From assembly GCA_035524275.1 (NCBI GenBank), contig DATKPC010000094.1, positions 1 through 48,719 of the forward strand: 48,719 nt of DNA, written 5' to 3'. This document shows positions 34,536-42,685 of this stretch, one piece after another (positions within the stretch are counted from its first letter, which is position 1; the number at the start of each line of letters is the position of its first letter). The DNA is from DATKPC01 sp035524275. GTDB lineage: Bacteria > Pseudomonadota > Gammaproteobacteria > Burkholderiales > Burkholderiaceae_F. Below the pieces are notes generated by a model, which was given only the letters and a program-made list of their open reading frames with translations, was not told where the DNA came from and made no database searches. Position numbers and translations under genes: made by a program.

Positions 34536-34563
34536 TGAGGCAGCCTACTTGAGGCAGCCTACT
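34536..34563. repeat. 14-base direct duplication at the rpmG stop
   Basis: TGAGGCAGCCTACT occurs twice in tandem; the second copy contains the rpmG stop codon (cta, 34559-34561). A recent small duplication. Confidence 0.8.
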
Positions 34564-34726
34564 TGAGCTTCGTTTCCTTGTAGGCGACGTGCTTGCGAAC
34601 GACCGGATCGAACTTGAGGAATTCGAGCTTGTCCGGCGTCGTGCGCTTGTTCTTGGTCGTCGTGTAGAAGTGGCCGGTTCCGGCCGTCGATTCCAGCTTG
34701 ATCTTTTCGCGTGCGCCCTTGGCCAT
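34559..34726 (-). CDS. rpmG: 50S ribosomal protein L33
   Basis: A 55-residue ribosomal protein translated as MAKGAREKIKLESTAGTGHF and continuing with YTTTKNKRTTPDKLEF and a KETKLK end. This is the Cys-free, zinc-independent form of L33. It follows rpmB by about 50 bases in the usual rpmB-rpmG pair. The spacer between them contains TGATCCC three times in tandem (34739-34759), and a ggag-type ribosome site overlaps its start. Confidence 0.97.
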   Translation of the reverse strand: MAKGAREKIKLESTAGTGHFYTTTKNKRTTPDKLEFLKFDPVVRKHVAYKETKLK

Positions 34727-34775
34727 CGCTGATCTCCTTGATCCCTGATCCCTGATCCCTGCCCTAGCGGCCGAA

Positions 34776-35027
34776 TCAGGCCGCGCGGTCCGACGCCGCG
34801 GCGCCCTTCTTCACGAGATCGGCAAGGACCGCCTCGATGCCGAGCTTGTCGATCGTCCGCAGTGCGGCGCTGGTGACGCGCAGCCGCACCCAACGGCGCT
34901 CGCTCTCGATCCAGAAGCGGCGGTATTGCAGGTTGGGAAGGAAGCGGCGCTTGGTCTTGTTGTTGGCGTGGGACACATTGTTGCCAACCAAGGGCTTCTT
35001 CCCGGTTACTTCGCAGACCCGAGCCAT
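34776..35027 (-). CDS. rpmB: 50S ribosomal protein L28
   Basis: An 83-residue ribosomal protein starting MARVCEVTGKKPLVGNNVSH, with NNKTKRRFLPNLQYRRFW and RLRVTSAALRTIDKLGIEAV, close to the betaproteobacterial consensus. It is the Cys-poor form (single Cys). An in-frame ATG at 35060 is not used by the family. First gene of the rpmB-rpmG operon; it lies downstream of radC on the same strand, with a gap of about 105 bases. Confidence 0.97.
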   Translation of the reverse strand: MARVCEVTGKKPLVGNNVSHANNKTKRRFLPNLQYRRFWIESERRWVRLRVTSAALRTIDKLGIEAVLADLVKKGAAASDRAA

Positions 35028-35132
35028 CTCGATTCTCCGCGCGCGCAGGCGCATGCACAAACTGAAAAGCCCACTATCGTAATATTTTCCTGGCCCTGGC
35101 GCAAGTCGAGGCCTGGTGCGCGGAGTGGCCGG

Positions 35133-35828
35133 TCATAGCAGTCCGCGCTCCGCGAACGAGAGGCAGGCGCCGCGGGCCACGATGACATGGTCGACGACGC
35201 GGACATCGACGATGCCCAGCGCTTCGGCCAGCGTGCGCGTCAGCAATTCGTCGGCATGGCTCGGTTCGGTCGTGCCGGACGGATGATTGTGGGCGAGGAT
35301 CACGCCTGCGGCATTGTGTGCCAGCGCCCGCTTGACCACTTCGCGCGGATAGACGGCTGTCTGCGTCAGCGTGCCGCGGAAGAGCTCCTCGAAAGCCAGC
35401 AGCCGGTGCTGTGCGTCGAGGAACAATGCCGCGAAGACTTCGTGCGGCCGCCGGGCGATCTGCGCCTGCAGGAAGTGCCCGACCGCTTGCGGCGACGACA
35501 ACGCAGGGCCTCGCGCCAGCCGTTCCCGCAGGGCCCGGAGCATCAGTTCGCGCGCGGCCTGCAGCCGACCGTGATGGCCTTGCGTCTCGGATCCCGGCAG
35601 AGTCGCCAGTTCGGCAGCCGTCGCGTGCAGCACCCCGTCGATGCCGTCGAATCGCACCAGCGCGGCGCGCGCCCAGGACAGGACGCGCTCCGGTCCGTCG
35701 ACACCTGCGAGCACCGCGGCGACGACCTCCGCGTCGCTTCGTGCCTCGAGGTCGGCCGGCTCGCCGGCGGACGCTGGACGCGCGCGGCGGCGAGAGGCGG
35801 GATACGTGCTGGGCTTGACGGCCGTCAT
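35133..35828 (-). CDS. radC: RadC-family JAB-domain protein
   Basis: A 231-residue RadC protein. The start at 35828 (MTAVKPSTYP) was chosen because upstream residues in frame are antisense to slpA. An N-terminal helix-hairpin-helix region (LATLPG) precedes the JAB/MPN+ domain with the metal motif HNHPSGTTEPSHAD and the preceding Glu in LFLDAQHRLLAFEELF. Despite its name, a role in DNA repair is not established for the family. It lies divergent to slpA-ispH, as in relatives. Confidence 0.94.
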   Translation of the reverse strand: MTAVKPSTYPASRRRARPASAGEPADLEARSDAEVVAAVLAGVDGPERVLSWARAALVRFDGIDGVLHATAAELATLPGSETQGHHGRLQAARELMLRALRERLARGPALSSPQAVGHFLQAQIARRPHEVFAALFLDAQHRLLAFEELFRGTLTQTAVYPREVVKRALAHNAAGVILAHNHPSGTTEPSHADELLTRTLAEALGIVDVRVVDHVIVARGACLSFAERGLL

Positions 35829-35892
35829 CGGGGGGCGAATCTCGTGGCATCGACGGGCATCGCCGCAGGCACCGGGCGGCGCACGGGTTGTC

Positions 35893-35908
35893 GAACAGGC
35901 CCTAGAAT
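35893..35908 (+). promoter_or_regulatory. Recurring motif, copy 3, with TAGAAT box (slpA)
   Basis: GAACAGGCCCTAGAAT, identical to 15536-15551. Its last two bases are the first two of the ATG at 35907. If TAGAAT is the -10 box, that ATG would lie upstream of the transcript, and a GTG at 35916 or a later codon would be the real start. Confidence 0.55.
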
Positions 35909-36416
35909 GATCGCCGTGGATGGGTCGACCGTCACTCCTGCCGCCGGTAACGACGACGGCGATGCGCTGCCGCGCATTGCCGCGACGTCGTTCGTCACGC
36001 TGCACTATCGCCTCGTCGCGCGTGCCGACGGCGCCGAGCGCGAGGTCTTTTCGAGCTTCGGCGCGCAGCCCGTCACGGTGCAACTTGGCGCCGGCAGCCT
36101 CGCCTCCGCGCTCGAATCGCGGCTCGTCGGCTTGCCCGAAGGCGCGCAGGCAAGCTTCGACCTGGGGCCCCACGATGCCTTCGGCACGCGCAACCCGGAA
36201 CTCGTCCAGGTGCTCTCCGCGTCGTTCTTTGCCGAAAACGCCGACCCCGGAGCGGAGTACGCGCCGGGCGATGTCGTCTCGATCAGTTCGCCGGACGGCC
36301 GCCGGGTCGTCGGCGTGCTGAAGCAGCGCGACGAACGCCGCGTCGTCGTGGATTTCAACCACCCGCTCGCCGGATTGCCGTTGCACTTTTCGGTCCACGT
36401 CATCGGAGTCCTCTGA
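35907..36416 (+). CDS. slpA: FKBP-type peptidyl-prolyl isomerase, SlpA/FkpB type
   Basis: A 169-residue cis-trans prolyl isomerase. The core begins near residue 24 (ATSFVTLHYRL). An inserted-flap FKBP fold is recognisable from GAGSLASALESRLVGLPEGAQASFDLGP-type sequence and the C-terminal VDFNHPLAGLPLHFSVHVI. The N-terminal ~22 residues are not conserved, and the start is uncertain because the ATG overlaps a promoter box; GTG 35916 is an alternative. It is followed 1 base later by ispH, a widespread pairing. Confidence 0.88.
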   Translation: MIAVDGSTVTPAAGNDDGDALPRIAATSFVTLHYRLVARADGAEREVFSSFGAQPVTVQLGAGSLASALESRLVGLPEGAQASFDLGPHDAFGTRNPELVQVLSASFFAENADPGAEYAPGDVVSISSPDGRRVVGVLKQRDERRVVVDFNHPLAGLPLHFSVHVIGVL

Positions 36417-36417
36417 A

Positions 36418-37362
36418 ATGGAAGTCCTGCTCGCGGAACCGCGCGGTTTCTGTGCCGGGGTGGACCGCGCGATCGAGATCGTCGAGCGTGCCCTTGCGAT
36501 CCACGGCGCGCCGATGTACGTGCGCCACGAGATCGTCCACAACACCCACGTCGTCGCGTCGCTGCGCGAGAAGGGCGCAGTCTTCGTCGACGACCTGTCG
36601 CAGGTCCCGCTCGGCGCGACGGTCGTGTTCTCGGCGCATGGCGTACCGAAGTCCGTCGTGGAGGAGGCCGGGCGCCGCGGGCTGCGCGTATTCGACGCGA
36701 CCTGCCCGCTCGTGACCAAGGTGCACGTCGAGGTCGGAAAGATGCGCGCGGCAGGTCGCGAGATCGTGATGATCGGCCACGCCGGGCACCCGGAGGTCGT
36801 CGGCACGATGGGGCAGAGCGACGGCGGGATGCACCTGGTCGAGACCGTCGAGGACGTCGCGCGACTTCGCGTTCGCGACCCCGAAAAGCTCGCGCTCGTC
36901 ACGCAGACGACGCTGTCGATCGACGACGCGGCGGCGATCGTCGAGGCGTTGAAGACCCGCTTCCCGTCGATCGCGGAGCCGAAGAAGGGCGACATCTGCT
37001 ACGCGACGCAGAACCGCCAGGATGCGGTCAAGTGGATGGCGCCGCAGGTCGACGTCGTCATCGTCGTCGGCAGCCCGAGCAGTTCGAACTCGAATCGGCT
37101 GCGCGAGGTCGCGCAGCGCCACGCGGTACCCGCCTATCTCGTCGACTCGGCCGCCGAGGTCGATCCGCAATGGATCGCCGGTGCCCGCCGTGTCGGCGTC
37201 ACCGCCGGCGCATCGGCGCCGGAGGCGCTCGTGGAAGCGCTGGTCCGCCGGTTGCGCGAATTGGGCGCGACATCGATCCGCCCGTTGCAGGGCGTCGCCG
37301 AGAAGGTGGTGTTCCCGCTGCCGCGCGGCCTGTCGCGGCCTGGCGAGCGCGGCGCGGCCTGA
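36418..37362 (+). CDS. ispH: 4-hydroxy-3-methylbut-2-enyl diphosphate reductase
   Basis: Last step of the MEP isoprenoid pathway, an Fe-S enzyme forming IPP and DMAPP. The 314-residue protein has the three cluster-binding Cys at 12 (RGFCAGVDRAI), 96 (DATCPLVTKVH) and 194 (GDICYATQNRQ). Other signatures are HGVPKSVVEEA and GSPSSSNSNRLREV. It starts one base after slpA ends, so it shares its message. Confidence 0.97.
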   Translation: MEVLLAEPRGFCAGVDRAIEIVERALAIHGAPMYVRHEIVHNTHVVASLREKGAVFVDDLSQVPLGATVVFSAHGVPKSVVEEAGRRGLRVFDATCPLVTKVHVEVGKMRAAGREIVMIGHAGHPEVVGTMGQSDGGMHLVETVEDVARLRVRDPEKLALVTQTTLSIDDAAAIVEALKTRFPSIAEPKKGDICYATQNRQDAVKWMAPQVDVVIVVGSPSSSNSNRLREVAQRHAVPAYLVDSAAEVDPQWIAGARRVGVTAGASAPEALVEALVRRLRELGATSIRPLQGVAEKVVFPLPRGLSRPGERGAA

Positions 37363-37375
37363 GCGCGGCCGCGCC

Positions 37376-38341
37376 ATGGCGGCGAATGCGCCCGCGTCGG
37401 CGCCCCGCCTCGCCCGCCGCGGTCGTCCTCCCGTGGAGGCGCGCGCGATCGACGCGGCTTCAGCGGCGCTGATCGACCGCTTCCTCGACGTCGCGTGGCT
37501 CGAGAACGGGCTCGCCGCGAATTCGCTCGCGGCCTACCGTCGCGACCTCGCCCGCCTCGCGGGCTGGCTGGGCGCGGCCGGCGCGACGCTCGGCGCCGCG
37601 ACGGCCGCCGACCTCGAGCGGTTCTTCGCCGCCGAGCATGCCCACCTGAGGGCGACGACGGCGAACCGCCGATTGGCCTGTTATCGCGGCTTCTACCGCT
37701 GGGCCGTTCGCGAAGGCGTGGCGGCGACGGATCCGACGGCACGCCTCTCGACCGCGCGTCGTCCGGCGCGCTTTCCGAAGACGATCAGCGAAACCCAGGT
37801 CGAGGCGCTGCTGGCGGCGCCGGACGCGACCACCCCGCTCGGGATGCGGGACCGCGCGATGCTCGAAATGATGTACGCGACCGGCCTGCGCGTCTCGGAA
37901 CTCGTCGGCTTGCGCCACGCCGATGTCGGGCTCGACGAAGGCATCGTTCGCGTCGTCGGCAAAGGTTCCCGCGAGCGGGTCGTGCCGCTCGGCGAGGAAG
38001 CCAGGGACTGGCTGTCCCGCTATGCCGGCGCGGCGCGCGCTGCGATCCTCGGCGGTCGCGCCGCGGACGCGCTGTTCGTCACGGGTCGCGCGGCGCCGAT
38101 GACGCGCCAGATGTTCTGGAAAATCGTCCGGCGCTACGGCGCCGCGGCCGACATCCGTGCGCCGCTGTCGCCGCACGGCCTGAGGCACGCGTTCGCGACG
38201 CACCTCCTGAACCACGGCGCCGACCTGCGGGTCGTCCAGCTCCTGCTCGGCCATGCCGACATTTCGACGACGCAGGTGTACACGCACGTGGCGCGGGAGC
38301 GGCTGCGCGAACTGCATGCGCGGCACCATCCGCGCGGCTGA
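37376..38341 (+). CDS. xerD: Site-specific tyrosine recombinase XerD
   Basis: Resolves chromosome dimers at dif together with XerC. From the ATG at 37376 (MAANAPAS) it is 321 residues, about 20 longer than usual at the N-terminus. The catalytic set is complete: Arg in TGLRVSEL, Lys in GKGSRERVVPLG, HGLRHAFATHLL, GHADIS and Tyr in TQVYTHV. The core-binding domain has ENGLAANSLAAYRRDL, typical of XerD rather than XerC. It follows ispH by 13 bases and is likely co-transcribed. Confidence 0.94.
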   Translation: MAANAPASAPRLARRGRPPVEARAIDAASAALIDRFLDVAWLENGLAANSLAAYRRDLARLAGWLGAAGATLGAATAADLERFFAAEHAHLRATTANRRLACYRGFYRWAVREGVAATDPTARLSTARRPARFPKTISETQVEALLAAPDATTPLGMRDRAMLEMMYATGLRVSELVGLRHADVGLDEGIVRVVGKGSRERVVPLGEEARDWLSRYAGAARAAILGGRAADALFVTGRAAPMTRQMFWKIVRRYGAAADIRAPLSPHGLRHAFATHLLNHGADLRVVQLLLGHADISTTQVYTHVARERLRELHARHHPRG

Positions 38342-38434
38342 GCGTCGCATGGCGGGCGCCGCCGCGAGGGCCAGCGTGCAGCGCCGATAAACTGCGCGTC
38401 GGCGACGACAAGGGGCACGGGGGAGGACAGGGTG

Positions 38435-39076
38435 ATGCTGCTCGGCGAGGCGGTGGCGGTGCTGGTGGCGGCCTATCTGGCGGGTTCCCTGTCGTTCGCG
38501 GTGATCGTCAGCCGCGCGATGGGCCTCTCCGATCCGCGCAGCTACGGATCGGGCAACCCGGGCGCGACGAACGTGCTGCGAAGCGGACGCCGGAGCGCGG
38601 CGGCGCTGACGCTCGCCGGCGATGCCCTGAAGGGCGCGATCGGCACGTGGCTCGGCGCCTGGGCCGGCGCCGCCGGCGCTGGCGCGGCGCTGGGCGTCGC
38701 TCCGGAGTCGCTCGCGGCACTCGGCGCGCTGGCCGCCTTCATCGGCCACCTGTTTCCGGTTTTCTTCGGCTTCCGCGGCGGCAAGGGCGTCGCGACGTTC
38801 CTCGGCGCCATGGCCGCGTTGCAGCCGTGGGCCGGCCTGGCGTGCGGCCTGGCTTGGCTGGCGATCGCGTTGGCGACGCGATATTCGTCAGCCGCCTCGC
38901 TGGGTTCTGCGCTGGTGGCGCCGGTTGCCACGTGGTGGCTCGGCCTGCCTCCGATCGCGGTGGCCTCGGCCGCCGTGATGACGGCGCTGCTTTTCTGGCG
39001 TCACCGCGCCAACATCGCGAACCTGCGCGCCGGGCGCGAGCGGCGCATCGGCGAGCGCGCCCCGGGCGCGTCGTGA
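38435..39076 (+). CDS. plsY: Glycerol-3-phosphate acyltransferase PlsY
   Basis: Transfers acyl groups from acyl-phosphate to glycerol-3-phosphate, the first step of phospholipid synthesis. The 213-residue membrane protein starts at the ATG at 38435, with GGAGG 8 bases upstream; a GTG at 38432 is also possible. Conserved motifs are YGSGNPGATNVLR (phosphate binding), GDALKGAIG, and GHLFPVFFGFRGGKGVAT. The gene lies about 90 bases after xerD. Confidence 0.95.
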   Translation: MLLGEAVAVLVAAYLAGSLSFAVIVSRAMGLSDPRSYGSGNPGATNVLRSGRRSAAALTLAGDALKGAIGTWLGAWAGAAGAGAALGVAPESLAALGALAAFIGHLFPVFFGFRGGKGVATFLGAMAALQPWAGLACGLAWLAIALATRYSSAASLGSALVAPVATWWLGLPPIAVASAAVMTALLFWRHRANIANLRAGRERRIGERAPGAS

Positions 39077-39080
39077 TTCG

Positions 39081-39128
39081 CGCCACTTGCGCCACCTGCG
39101 CCACCTAAGCCGTCCTGGGCCGTCCTGG
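39081..39128 (+). repeat. Short tandem repeats after plsY
   Basis: CGCCACNTG-type 9-base units three times (39081-39107), then GCCGTCCTGG twice (39109-39128), in the short spacer before the convergent pirin gene. Non-coding. Confidence 0.75.
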
Positions 39129-39146
39129 GCCGGCCCGTGCACGTGG

Positions 39147-40040
39147 CTACGCCGCGGCGCTCGCGAGGCGACCCGCCTGGTAATCGTCGATCGCCTGCTC
39201 GATTTCCTCGCGCGTGTTCATCACGAACGGGCCGTATTGCACGACGGGCTCGCGTAACGGGCGCGCCGCAAGCAACAGGGCCTTTGCGCCGTGGCCACCC
39301 GCCTTCAACCTGACGCGGTCGCCGTGGCCCAGGAGGCCCGCGGCGCGATGGGGTACGGCCCGCTCGTCGTCGCCGACGAGGACTTCGCCCTCGTAGGCAT
39401 AGACGAAAGCGTTATGGTCGGCAACGAGCGGTACCTCGAAGACCGCGCCGGCGGGGAGCCGGACGTCGACGTACAGCGGCGCGGTGGCGCCGCCGGCGAT
39501 CGGTCCGGCCACCGTACGACGCCGACCGGCGGCTTCGACGTCGTCGGTCGAATCGACCTCGATCGAACCCGCGATCACCCGAGCGCTGCCGCCGCCGGCC
39601 AGCTCCACCTCCGGGATGTCGCGGGCCGAGACGTCCCGATAGGCGGCCGGTTTCATCTTGTCCGCCGCCGGCAGGTTGATCCACAGCTGGAATCCTCGCA
39701 TCCGGCCTTCCGTCTGTTGCGGCATTTCCGAATGGATGATTCCGCGCGCCGCGCTCATCCACTGGACGTCGCCCGGCCCGAGGTCGCCGCGGTTGCCGAT
39801 GCTGTCCTGGTGCCGCATCCGTCCGTCCAGCATGTACGTCACGGTCTCGAAGCCGCGGTGCGGATGCGACGGGAAGCCGGCGATGTAGTCCTGCGGGTCG
39901 TCGGAGAAGAACTCGTCGAGCATCAGGAACGGATCGTGCCGCAGCGCCGGTTGGGCGCCGAGACTGCGGCGAAGCCGGACGCCGGCGCCATCGGACGCGG
40001 CGATCGATGGAATCACGCGTTGCAGGGGACGGACAGGCAT
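39147..40040 (-). CDS. Pirin family protein
   Basis: A 297-residue bicupin. The N-terminal cupin has the pirin metal site: HPHRGFET (about 59-66) and the later HSE in ARGIIHSEMPQ. LGPGDVQWMSAARG and FQLWINLP are typical family blocks, as is the C-terminal GPFVMNTREEIEQAIDDYQ. Bacterial pirins can act as quercetin dioxygenases or as regulators of metabolic enzymes; the role here is open. It is divergent from the prohibitin gene with about 210 bases between. Confidence 0.93.
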   Translation of the reverse strand: MPVRPLQRVIPSIAASDGAGVRLRRSLGAQPALRHDPFLMLDEFFSDDPQDYIAGFPSHPHRGFETVTYMLDGRMRHQDSIGNRGDLGPGDVQWMSAARGIIHSEMPQQTEGRMRGFQLWINLPAADKMKPAAYRDVSARDIPEVELAGGGSARVIAGSIEVDSTDDVEAAGRRRTVAGPIAGGATAPLYVDVRLPAGAVFEVPLVADHNAFVYAYEGEVLVGDDERAVPHRAAGLLGHGDRVRLKAGGHGAKALLLAARPLREPVVQYGPFVMNTREEIEQAIDDYQAGRLASAAA

Positions 40041-40153
40041 GGAAGCGACTCCTGGGCCGCCAGCGGCGACCGTTCAAGGGAATTCCGGTTGCACGTACCC
40101 GGTTGAATTGGGGACGATTGCCATCAGCTCAACCCCGAAGCCACCGCGGACTT

Positions 40154-40183
40154 CCGGCCCGGCGGGTCGACCCGCCGGGCCGG
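40154..40183 (+). repeat. 30-base perfect palindrome upstream of the SPFH gene
   Basis: A perfect inverted repeat centred on GTCGAC with arms CCGGCCCGGCGG / CCGCCGGGCCGG, 67 bases before the start of the prohibitin-like gene. It could be a transcript hairpin or a protein-binding site. Confidence 0.7.
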
Positions 40184-40249
40184 CGCGGAAGCGCCGCGAC
40201 GCCGGCCCGGGCCGTGCCGGTTCAAGCCGCAGCTCCTGGAGTTTCTCCG

Positions 40250-41065
40250 ATGATGCCTGTCCTGGCGCGAAAACTCGCGATCGCCGTTGCCGTCATCGTG
40301 CTGGTGGTCGCGCTGGCGCCCTTCGCGACCGTGCCCGCCGGGATGCGCGGCGTGATGACGACGTTCGGTCGCCCGTCCGAGGAGGTGTTTTCCGAGGGAT
40401 TGCACTTTCGCTGGCCGATCGCGCAGTCGATGAACCTCGTCAACGTCTCGATTCAGCGCGGCGACGGGGAGGGCGAGGCGGCCTCGCGCGACCTGCAGAC
40501 GGTCCACACCCGGATCGCGCTGAACTACCACGTCCAGCCGGACGCCGCCGTGTCGGTCTTCCGCGACCTTGGCAACCAGCCCGGCGATCGGATCATCGTC
40601 CCCGCTGTCAACGAAGCGGTGAAGGCGGTCACGGCCGGTTTCACCGCGGAGGAACTGATCGCGCGCCGCACGGAGGTCCGCGATCAGATCATCGCGCAGC
40701 TTCGGGAGCGCCTCGCGCGCCACGGAGTCGTCGTCGACGAGTTCTCGATCGTCAATTTCCAGTTCTCGAAGACGTTCAACGACGCGATCGAGGCCAAGAC
40801 CACGGCCGAGCAGTTGAAGCTGAAGGCCGAGCGCGACCTGCAGCGGATCCGGGTCGAGGCGGAGCAGAAGGTTGCCCAGGCGCAGGCCGAGGCGCAGGCG
40901 CTGGGTCTTCAGCGTACGCAGGTCACGCCGGAACTGATCCAATTGCGGCAAATCGAAAACCAGGCCAAGGCCATCGAGAAGTGGGATGGCCACCTGCCCG
41001 GCGTAACCTCCGGAGCCATACCGTTCATCGATGTCGCGCATGCACCGGAGGTCGGCAAGCACTAG
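40250..41065 (+). CDS. Prohibitin-like SPFH-domain membrane protein
   Basis: A 271-residue SPFH/Band 7 protein. One N-terminal helix (about 7-27, LAIAVAVIVLVVALAPF) is followed by the SPFH domain: PAGMRGVMTTFGRPSEEVFSEGLHFRWP, then a long charged coiled coil (about 180-240) rich in AEQLKLKAERDL and QAQAEAQALG. This matches prohibitins, which form ring assemblies around membrane proteases. No htpX or ftsH is adjacent. Its stop codon overlaps the tsaD stop tail-to-tail within a shared CTAG (41062-41065). Confidence 0.9.
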   Translation: MMPVLARKLAIAVAVIVLVVALAPFATVPAGMRGVMTTFGRPSEEVFSEGLHFRWPIAQSMNLVNVSIQRGDGEGEAASRDLQTVHTRIALNYHVQPDAAVSVFRDLGNQPGDRIIVPAVNEAVKAVTAGFTAEELIARRTEVRDQIIAQLRERLARHGVVVDEFSIVNFQFSKTFNDAIEAKTTAEQLKLKAERDLQRIRVEAEQKVAQAQAEAQALGLQRTQVTPELIQLRQIENQAKAIEKWDGHLPGVTSGAIPFIDVAHAPEVGKH

Positions 41066-42126
41066 CTTTTTTCAGTTTCGCTCGCGCGCGGGCTGTCCCT
41101 GCCCGCCGAAAGCGGCCAGCGCGGTCGCACGCTGAATCCGGCCGGACCCGGCTCCGGCGCTTCGCCGCGCCGCAGCTGCGACCAGCCCGCGAGCGCAATC
41201 ATGGCGCCGTTGTCCGTACACAACTCCAGCGGCGGGAAGAAAAGCTCGCCGCGGCGTTTCGAGATGTCGGCGGCAAGGCGCGTACGGAGCTGCTTGTTTG
41301 CGCTTACTCCCCCGGCGACGACCAGGCGCCGGGTGCCCGATCGATCCAGGGCCCGCATGGCTTTGGTCGCGAGCACATCGACGACGGCGTCGACGAACGC
41401 CAGCGCAATGTCGGCACGGACCTGTTCGCACAGGTTGGTGGCCGCTCGAACGGCGGTCAAGACGGCGGTCTTGAGGCCACTGAAGCTGAAGTCGAGACTG
41501 TCGCCGCCGATGAGGGGGCGCGGGAACCGGAACGCTCCGGGCGTGCCGAAGTCGGCGAGCCGGGACACGGCAGGTCCGCCCGGATAACCGACGCCCAGCA
41601 GCTGCCCCGCTTTGTCGAACGCCTCGCCGGCGGCGTCGTCGAGCGTCTCGCCCAGCAGCGTGTAGGCCCCGGCGGCTTCGACGTGCAGCAGTTGCGTATG
41701 CCCGCCCGAGGCCAGCAGTGCGAGGAACGGGAACGGCGGGGCCGGAGTCGCCAACAGCGGCGACAGCAGGTGGCCCTCGAGGTGATGGACTCCGACGACC
41801 GGGCGTCCGAGCGCGAAGCCCAGGCCGTGCGCCACCGCGGCACCGACGAGCAGCGCGCCGGCCAGCCCCGGCCCGCGGGTCACGGCGATGGTGTCGACTT
41901 GCGCGAGGCGGCGTCCGCCGGCCTCCAGGGTCTCGTCGATCAGCGGCAGGAGCCGCCGGATGTGGTCGCGCGACGCCAGTTCCGGGACGACGCCGCCGTA
42001 GTCGCGATGCATCTCGACCTGCGAATGCAGGCGGTGCGCGAGCAATCGCGGCGCGCCGTCGGCGGATTCCTCCAGGATCGCGACGCCGGTCTCGTCGCAG
42101 GACGTCTCGATGCCCAATATCAACAT
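41062..42126 (-). CDS. tsaD: tRNA N6-adenosine threonylcarbamoyltransferase TsaD
   Basis: Catalyses the last step of t6A37 formation on ANN-decoding tRNAs. From MLILGIETSCDET at 42126 it is 354 residues. Signature parts: GIETSCDETGVAI, HHLEGHLLSPL with the metal His pair, LLASGGHTQL, GEAFDKAG and VVAGGVSANKQLR. It is divergent from rpsU, the usual arrangement in proteobacteria. Both tRNAs in this window that carry A37 after a U36 would be modification substrates, in line with the family's specificity. Confidence 0.97.
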   Translation of the reverse strand: MLILGIETSCDETGVAILEESADGAPRLLAHRLHSQVEMHRDYGGVVPELASRDHIRRLLPLIDETLEAGGRRLAQVDTIAVTRGPGLAGALLVGAAVAHGLGFALGRPVVGVHHLEGHLLSPLLATPAPPFPFLALLASGGHTQLLHVEAAGAYTLLGETLDDAAGEAFDKAGQLLGVGYPGGPAVSRLADFGTPGAFRFPRPLIGGDSLDFSFSGLKTAVLTAVRAATNLCEQVRADIALAFVDAVVDVLATKAMRALDRSGTRRLVVAGGVSANKQLRTRLAADISKRRGELFFPPLELCTDNGAMIALAGWSQLRRGEAPEPGPAGFSVRPRWPLSAGRDSPRASETEKS

Positions 42127-42196
42127 GGGTAGGCCATCCGCCGGCGGTCGCGGGCCCGGCACCGGCGCTGCGCTGGCCGCGTCGGCCGGAGTAGGT

Positions 42197-42202
42197 TAGA
42201 AT
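42197..42202 (+). promoter_or_regulatory. rpsU: TAGAAT -10 box of rpsU
   Basis: TAGAAT in ggttagaatgtc, 108 bases before the rpsU start. The -35 region is weak. Confidence 0.45.
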
Positions 42203-42310
42203 GTCAAGTTTACTGCAGCGGAAACGCCGCCCTGGCGCTGCACCAGCCACGGTGCGGGACAAGGTGGGGGGAGGGCGCCGCGCATCCTGCTTTCGAGGTG
42301 GACTGAGTTT

Positions 42311-42523
42311 ATGCCGACGATCCGTGTCAAAGAGAACGAGCCCTTCGAGGTCGCGCTGCGCCGGTTCAAGCGCACGATCGAGAAAAGCGGCCTCCTCACC
42401 GAATTGCGCGCGCGCGAGTACTACGAGAAGCCGACGGCGGAACGCAAGCGGAAGAAGTCGGCGGCGATCAAGCGCCATTTCAAGCGCCTCCGCAGCCAGA
42501 TGCTGCCGAAGAAGCTCTACTGA
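42311..42523 (+). CDS. rpsU: 30S ribosomal protein S21
   Basis: A 70-residue ribosomal protein starting MPTIRVKENEPFEVALRRFK, with the conserved REYYEKPTAERKRKK and a basic C-terminus. First gene of the macromolecular synthesis set rpsU-yqeY-dnaG-rpoD, which links translation, replication priming and transcription initiation. A long hairpin follows at 42542-42598. Confidence 0.97.
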   Translation: MPTIRVKENEPFEVALRRFKRTIEKSGLLTELRAREYYEKPTAERKRKKSAAIKRHFKRLRSQMLPKKLY

Positions 42524-42541
42524 GCCTGGGCGCGCGCAGCC

Positions 42542-42598
42542 GGGGACGGCGCCCGACTTCGAGCCACGTTTCAGGTCTCGAAATCGGTCCCCGTCCCC
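42542..42598. repeat. Long interrupted hairpin between rpsU and yqeY
   Basis: GGGGACGG (42542-42549) pairs with CCGTCCCC (42591-42598); inside it CCGA (42553-42556) pairs with TCGG (42584-42587), and TTCGAG (42558-42563) with CTCGAA (42577-42582). The hairpin is followed by ttTGAATTTTTC. It could be the rpsU terminator/attenuator or a REP-type mobile repeat. Confidence 0.65.
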
Positions 42599-42685
42599 TT
42601 TGAATTTTTCGGGCTCGCTGGCACGCTTGCGACGGCTGGCGAGCCGTGCGGGTGCCTGGCGGCCGGACTCCGGAGTCCCGCGACG

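Noticed and set aside
37376..38341. XerD as a sign of a mobile element
   Set aside because: Full catalytic set, chromosomal context with ispH and plsY, and XerD-type N-terminus indicate the housekeeping recombinase.
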